From the NCBI GenBank assembly GCA_019648995.1, contig BLXT01006765.1, positions 1,503,499 through 1,529,313 on the forward strand: DNA of 25,815 nt. Reading direction: 5' to 3'. Of the stretch, positions 19,856 through 25,815 are shown piece after piece. Source of the stretch: Plakobranchus ocellatus. Lineage: Eukaryota; Mollusca; Gastropoda; Plakobranchidae. The stretch's first letter is position 1. Every line of letters begins with the position of its first letter. The notes under the pieces were generated by a model, which had not been told where the DNA came from, made no database searches, and worked only from the letters and a program-made list of their open reading frames with translations. The position numbers were made by a program, and so were the translations under genes.

Positions 19856-20272
19856 CCCTAACTGTTCATCGTGTTTCGTTATCACAACCTTAGTTAAAGC
19901 AAGGGTATTAGCATATACCCAGGTTTAAGGAGTAAGAAAACTTAATGTATAAACCTATAGGTCTCCTTGTAGTGAGTTTTAGTAACTAGTTCTTGTTAAA
20001 AATAAATCAGATTTGTATGTGTTAATTTCAGCATAAGTTATACATGTCTGTGTCCAGGTTTAGAGTAAGAAAACCACTACATAGGCCTAGAGGCCTACCT
20101 ATATCAAGTTTTAATAATGACCACTGATGTTACATACAAATTAAAATTGTACTTGTTTATTTTTTAGGAATACTGAAATTTTTTTTTACAAATTCAAATT
20201 TTAAGTATATGAATGAAAAAAAAAAATTCAGAATGTAAAATTTTGAAAAAGACCTCAGAGGTATGGATAGGA
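19856..20272. mobile_element. diverged copy of the 401-bp TTAA MITE, 417 bp
   Basis: TTAA at 19852-19855 is followed by CCCTAACTGTTC; the first 31 bases match the left end of the 5321 element at 21 positions without gaps. The right end (GTATGGATAGGA, then TTAA at 20273-20276) matches its right end at about 11 of 16 bases. Inside are a perfect 6-bp stem (GGGTATTAGCATATACCC) like the GGG/CCC hairpins of the first element, and a 135-bp-spaced duplication beginning CCAGGTTTA at 19919 and 20054. It begins only 75 bp from the neighbouring 223-bp element. Confidence 0.5.
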
Positions 20273-20276
20273 TTAA

Positions 20277-22388
20277 ATGCTAATCTGCCGTATGTTATGC
20301 AAATAATAAGACAGGATGTTTCTATGTCATTATAGTCAATTCTAAAAATGTATCATCCATGTCTACTTTATAAATCTATCTTATGATCTTGGCTTATTAA
20401 TAAATTTCATAATTTTATAATTTTTCGACGCAGTTTTTCTTTTCTTTTTGCATTTCCTTGCAGATTGAGCACCAATAGTTGGAGATAAACCTCCATAGTG
20501 TCACCATACAATACAATGGAATGTTTGAAAAAAAAAAATATCCATGAAAAGGAAAGTTTTTTCTTTGTTGTCTTCTTGGGTTTTTTTGTTTCCTAGAGAT
20601 TTCACATGGTATCAAACCCTGCAAGATTCTCCTAAACGTTATTATGAAAGGATTTGGAAGTTGAGAAATGAAATCTATGTCAAATTTATGCTCTATTCAT
20701 AAAATTTAATCCACAAAACATCTCATTTTGTAGCGGCAGCATTACATATTTGTTGCTCTGATATGGAGGAAAAGAAAAACAGATTATATTTGACACACTG
20801 AGGAAGGACAAGTCATGATCCCATTCTTTATTTCTCAGTACAGGTACAGAATATAATTTATAAATGGTCATCCACGTGGTATAGGGCCTATATCATAAAA
20901 ATTACCATTTGGGCACAGAGGTGGAAAAACCTCACGAACATTTAAAAAAACAAAGTAAGAAACTGGTACACATTTTGAAGTAGTACTATAAGAACATAGT
21001 GAACACTCAATAAATAATTAATTCATACCGAGTTTACATTACAACATGGATCTGAAGTCAGTTTACCTGTGATATTAACACACAACCCTGCATTTTAAGT
21101 ACTGAAGGAATAAATAAGAGTAAAGAGTATCATGAGAAAATTGAGAGAATTGCGAAGAGTTATCCCAGTACCTTGTAGCCCCTCATCATGCTTCAGATAC
21201 AAACACAAACAAGACAGAACTAAAAATAATAGATGTGGAACTCCAGTGCCCTAAACTCTAAATCTGAAACCCAGACTACCATTAAACTACTTTTTTTTCC
21301 AGTTTTTTTCTGGTCTGTATCTCCTGCAGCAATGCTAAGCTCTATGGAAAGAAAAAAAACACACCAACATTAGATCAAGCTGAGATTGTTACTGTTACAT
21401 GACTTGATATTGGTCTGAACGAGTCTCGATCAGATGTCTCGTGTATCATGTGAGAAATAGAAAAATTTAAGTTTTTTTTTTCCTTGTTGTCACCCCAGAA
21501 TCAAATGAATCATTGAAATATTTCGGGCAGGTTTTCACCTTTGCAGAGCTGATTGCAGTTCTGGACGATGTGAAGAATTGGCAATGTTCAAAATGCCATT
21601 ACAAAATTTAAATTTGGACTGGTCTGAAGACAAGGGGAACCCATGAAAAAAAAATCGCCTGTCAAAAATTCTTCCTTCTACTTAATCAATGATTTGAAAG
21701 AGCAGAGAGGAAAACAGAATTACTCTTATCCTTCCAAAACGATAATCCATCGGCATGGAAAAAGGAAGGAGGAGGTTTCTACTGTAATATGTGCACTGAT
21801 ATATCTATATATATCCACCGCTAAAAACTCGGTTTTATCAGCAAGAGAGACAAGTGAGCGCCTACGGCTCTTCTAACGGTGAAATTATACATGCATAAAA
21901 GGTGGAAACATCCCAGTTTCTTTTTGCAATTTTCTGAGCTTTTTTAACATGGCAACTAATGGGTTTTGTGGTTTAGGCCTTCAAATATAAAAACAATAGT
22001 GTGCACTTCTGTAGGTTCAAGATTCTGATGAACTGAGCTTTTTATTTGAAAATGGAACACACTGAGGCAGTCATATAAAATATGGGCAGGTGATACCAGG
22101 TACTGAGACTGAGAGGATGAAGATTTGATGAGAAAGTGAGAATGTTCATCTTCTAATGATGAGTTGAAGTTTGATGCTATGCAATACTGTTCTTCAAAAA
22201 ATATAGTACTGGTTCATGAAGTAGAATGGCAAAAAGAAGAATACATGTCATTGCTATTAAGACCTAGGGCTACTCTTGTACATCAATCATAAAATTCAAA
22301 ATATTGCAAGTCTCAAAGTCCATTCAGTTCACTAGCCCTAGCAAAACATTTGACATGGAGGTTTATAAATAGTCCTATACTAATAGTA
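20277..22388. other. non-coding stretch, no gene supported
   Basis: AT-rich sequence. The open frames at 20415-20624, 20686-20871 (minus) and 21643-21876 (plus) show no recognisable domain, and their boundaries have no convincing splice sites. No RNA gene or transposon termini were seen. Confidence 0.5.
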
Positions 22389-22690
22389 TTCATACATTTT
22401 ATTCTTTCACTCACTGCATCACACATTCTATTTCTAAACTGACACTGCATGAATTTTCATTGGAGAAACTCAGGAAAGCATTTGATCTCAAGATTTCTAC
22501 ATTTCCTTCACTGTTCATACATTTTATTCTTTCACAGACTGCATCACACCTTCTATACTGACACTGCATGATTTTTCATTGGAGAAACTCAGGAAAGCAT
22601 TTGATCTCAAGATTTCTACATTTCCTTCATTGTTCATACATTTTATTCTTTCACGGACTTTATCACACTTTCTATACTGACACTGCATTT
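22389..22690. repeat. about 120-bp tandem repeat, 2.5 units
   Basis: TTCATACATTTTATTCTTTC starts at 22389, 22514 and 22633 (steps of 125 and 119 bp). The rest of the unit, including GGAGAAACTCAGGAAAGC and the following CATTTGATCTCAAG, is nearly identical in the first two units. The third stops after CACTGCAT. The reverse-strand open frame across it is a by-product of the repeat. Confidence 0.88.
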
Positions 22691-23819
22691 CTCCCCCTAG
22701 AGAAACATCACTGTACACACTGAATTATGTACATACAATGTTTGTACTACATGAAATCCTCCGCATGCACCAGCACTATAAATATACAACTACTAAAAGC
22801 TCAGAAAAAAAACTAGTTTCAGCCACTGACATTAACCTAGAGAATAAAAGAAAATGCATACGTCAGTTAATTATCTTGCAATTAAAATTTGACTCATTTT
22901 TCTGCGCCTCAGAGCAGAGTTCCATACAATAATCATATAAAACCATGACAATTGCACTAGTTTCAAAATAATCATTAGAAAACTGATTAAATTTCATGTT
23001 TAAGGCTGTGAATATTGTTTGTTTGACTTGTGAAAGCATGACATTTTTCATTTATTTTCTTGCTTTTTAAAAAAATTTGATGAATTTTTGTTAAAAGCAA
23101 TTTAGTTTTGGTGATTAAGAGTAGAGTGCTCACCTGATATCTCAACATCCAAGGAGCTTGGCGTTCACATTGAATGAGTATGGTGAATATTTTCAATTCC
23201 AAAGAAAACGGATTTTTTTTCATGGGCAGATGCATGCAGCTGAAGTGAATGTTCGTGGGAAACTGATATACATACAACTTTAAAAGTACAGGACTGTCCT
23301 ATTCAAGGCACTATTTATCCACTCCAGCCATTGAAGAAGCTGGATTAATCAGCTTTAAAAAGGTGGAAATGTCAGTGGAAAAAAAATTGACACCAGCAGC
23401 AGGTCTCATCTTTATCATTAATAAAAAAAAACGACGGTCAAGAAACTATAGTTGATTTTTTTTGCTGAAAAGTTTGACATGTTCGCTTGTCAAAGCTGGA
23501 TAAAATTTATGTCACCTGCTTTCTACCCTTACTGGTACTACAAATGACTTTGGATTTTTAATGTTACAATTCAATAATTGCAATTTAAGAACAATAAAGT
23601 GATAAAGCAACATAAAACTAAAAAAAAAAATTTGAAAAGTATAACAATATCAGATCTGACCGAAAGAAGCTAACGGGGCAACAATCAATGTGAATGGTCT
23701 AAAGCATTTATACTCTACCTACCTTAAAGTTAAATTACAATAAACAATCATATTGCACAAAATGAAGTTACAGACAGCAAACAGGAAGTTATGTCTACTT
23801 TAACGAAATGTCTAAGCTA
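22691..23819. other. non-coding; possible 3'UTR of the right-edge gene and a degenerate SINE
   Basis: On the minus strand the 3' part (below 23820) may be 3'UTR of the right-edge gene; an ATTAAA at 23562-23557 is a candidate poly(A) signal about 260 bases after the stop. No other coding sequence is supported. Confidence 0.4.
23098..23175 (+). mobile_element. possible degenerate tRNA-derived SINE head
   Basis: TTGGTGATTAAGAGTAGAGTGC resembles a tRNA D-arm/A-box region, and GGCGTTCACATTG about 50 bases later resembles a decayed B box, with GAGTATGGTG after it as in many tRNA-SINEs. No second copy was found in the window, so this rests on motif resemblance only. Confidence 0.3.
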
Positions 23820-25695
23820 TCAAGATTGTCCACAGCTCATGGACTTATTTCTGTACATTCTTGACACAAGATAATCATGGACAGCAGGTGGAATAAACTG
23901 TCGACAGCGGACCAAAACCTGAAGAAGATAAAACCAATATTCTTAATTTACATATTTTGCCTTTTTTTATCAATATGGAAAGTGAAAAATCCTATTACGA
24001 TAAACTTCCCCTAAGAAATTTAAATGAAAATAATTATTAGCATTTTGTCATAGCCAAACTTATTTTCGCATAAAATCATCATCATCATCATCATAATTAT
24101 CACTACCCCTGCACCATTTCATTTTGATCAGTTTCAGGAATAAATTAAAAACACTGAACTATTACTTTACAAATATAAAATACATTAGAGCCTGCAATAG
24201 TTTCAGCTTCCCAGCCCAAAATTGACCCTGATCATTATGTGTTAATGATATTTCAAGAATAAGCAAAAAACGTACACAAATACCGCACTCCCACTTTCAT
24301 ATCTGTGAAGGTAGCCATCGGGTTTAGAGTGCTTTGATTCTGCAGAAATCAGTTTCACTGAGATATTGCTAAATGACAAATCAAAATTAAACCCATGCTT
24401 AAAAACCAATAAGAATAAACAATTACCAAGGCCAGGAGATTTTGGTCTCAAAAAAAAAAAAGAGGCATCTTTTTATACTTTCTTCTCTCGAGTAAAAATA
24501 ATGGCAACAACTGTGTCTTTTAATGGAACAGGTTCCTTTAACGCAAGCATACAAGCATGTGTTCCAGCGTTTGATACAGGGTGGGGAAGGAAGGGGAGGG
24601 CAGAACAACATTATAACCATAACAATGACAAGTTCGTGTTGACTCACATTGCCCAGGTCAATCAGCTGATTCCCTCCATCCACCAGATAGTGTGAGCTCG
24701 GTTTCTCATTGCCAATAGCATCTTCAATGCTGTCTATAACCTTGCCTAGACTGCTTGCGGTTGATTTGGACAACTCTGTGAACTTCATACAACATAAAAC
24801 AAAAACATCTGAATTAATTTGCACACAACAAAGCTCAGTTGCTATCATTTTTACTTGATGATATTCTTTATAGTTCAACCTTTGTTGACACTCTACTTTA
24901 ATAAACCAATGATAATTCTCAAATTTTTTCTTGCGCTTGCTCTGGAAATTCACACACACTCAAAATATAGTCCAGCACTGATTCCTCGAAATTCTCAGGG
25001 TAAAATTGATGCATTTAACAGCACAGCGTTTAGGTACATAAAGAAATTCATTAAGTAAAGTAATATGGGTGGTCACTGCAAACAAAGACTTTTCCACTTT
25101 CCTTTAAACAAAGGAAACTTTTGTTGACATTTCAATTCATATTCATTTTCTTTTGAGATGCAGTAAAAAAGATTTAAAGACTTTTATAGAGGTAAATACT
25201 TTTATTTTCAGAAGTGTTGGAAATCTTTTAGACCTTATTGGATACTAGGGATATCTTGAGTAACTTTATCTGGATTTAAACAAGTTGAGAGAGAAGTTTG
25301 TGCTGAAGTGAACAAATGAATCACCAAAAGCTGTTAATTTTTCATGCCGTACTAGCAATAGCGCGCGTGCGTGCGTGCGTGTGTGTGTGTGTGTGTCTCT
25401 TCGCTGGCTACTTCATACTGTGGGAAAATCTGCAGGTGACGTAAGATGATGGTTTAGCGTATGAGAATTCAAATTAGTACCTGCGCCCATAGATATCCAT
25501 AAAGAGCCAAACAGGCTGTTTGGTAAAAGGAGTCAACCGACCATGTCTCTTATGAACTGAGCACTTAAGAATGCAAAAAATGTTAAAGCAAATTACCTGG
25601 CTGAGCTGTTTGTCAAGATGATCCTCTCCATATGCTGACAGCAGGTCACCACTGTTGTTTCGCATCTCTGCAAAACAATTCTCGAGTTTTTCCAT
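23820..25695 (-). CDS. 3' end of an unrecognised gene (three predicted exons, 5' end off the window)
   Basis: Predicted join, minus strand: 25695-25597 (33 codons, MEKLENCFAEM...DKQLSQ), 24782-24648 (45 codons, FTELSKSTASS...LIDLGN) and 23918-23820 (32 codons plus TGA, VLVRCRQF...MSCGQS). Each exon is a multiple of 3 with phase-0 junctions: acceptors TTTTTTTACAG, GTATGAAG and CTTCTTCAG, donors CAG|GTAATT and AAT|GTGAGT. The 110 residues are hydrophilic and mostly helix-forming, ending IPPAVHDYLVSRMYRNK, with composition quite unlike the AT-rich noise nearby. I do not recognise the family and claim no function. The first ATG directly follows a splice acceptor, so it need not be the true start; upstream exons probably lie beyond 25815. 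The middle acceptor has a weak pyrimidine tract and is the least certain junction. Confidence 0.6.
24075..24094. repeat. (ATC)n microsatellite
   Basis: Six consecutive ATC triplets in a predicted intron of the right-edge gene. Confidence 0.85.
25361..25396. repeat. compound GC / GTGC / GT microsatellite
   Basis: Alternating purine-pyrimidine sequence: GCGCGC, then GTGC units, then nine GT. Such tracts can adopt Z-DNA. It lies in a predicted intron of the right-edge gene. Confidence 0.88.
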
Positions 25696-25815
25696 CTGTA
25701 AAAAAAAGAAAAGCAAAGATTAGAATTTATTCTCTCTACAACCTAATTGGCTTAACAAAAATCAACTTAAACAGCAGAGTTGCAAAATATTATCTAATTT
25801 ACATCTAAACAAAGA
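25696..25815 (-). other. intron of the right-edge gene (partial)
   Basis: On the minus strand this runs into a long T-rich tract ending ACAG immediately before the first predicted exon. No further exon is visible before the window edge. Confidence 0.5.

Noticed and set aside
21643..21876. Plus-strand 77-codon Lys/Ser-rich frame
   Set aside because: No conserved motif, no splice or promoter context, and composition typical of AT-rich noise.

Overview
The window is nuclear DNA of an animal. It is AT-rich, gene-poor, full of homopolymer runs and microsatellites, and its genes are split by GT-AG introns. Dense CTAGATCTAGAT runs, tRNA-derived SINEs and TTAA-flanked MITEs fit a lophotrochozoan, perhaps a gastropod mollusc. 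That placement is inference and I did not identify a species.

Layout: 1-165 carries a tRNA-derived SINE. 166-8532 has no gene I can support but holds a 32-bp minisatellite (1254-1376), a 79-bp minisatellite (3418-3837), a 33-bp direct duplication (4167-4233) and a 401-bp piggyBac-type MITE with TTAA flanks (5321-5721). 8533-9705 is a 43-bp-period satellite array with higher-order structure. 10006-13344 (minus strand) and 15666-18011 (plus strand) are two intact, two-coding-exon genes arranged head to head. Each encodes a THUMPD1/Tan1-like THUMP-domain protein (345 and 344 residues). They have the same first coding exon length (162 bp) and the same intron phase. Between them lie about 2.3 kb with a likely TATA box, a non-coding first exon for the plus-strand gene and a CTAGATCT-rich 5'UTR intron. 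19558-20272 holds two further TTAA-flanked MITE-like elements side by side. 22389-22690 is a ~120-bp tandem repeat. At the right edge, three small phase-0 exons on the minus strand (25597-25695, 24648-24782, 23820-23918) look like the 3' end of a gene that runs off the window; I do not recognise the protein.

THUMPD1/Tan1 proteins are RNA-binding adaptors that bring the NAT10/Kre33 acetyltransferase to tRNA for N4-acetylcytidine formation. The two genes here are divergent members of that fold. They share a C-terminal acidic/basic module and a Cys cluster. The inverted arrangement suggests a local duplication followed by divergence of two retained copies. The novelty in this window is this paralog pair, the unrecognised right-edge gene, and several uncatalogued-looking repeat families; I see no wholly new system.
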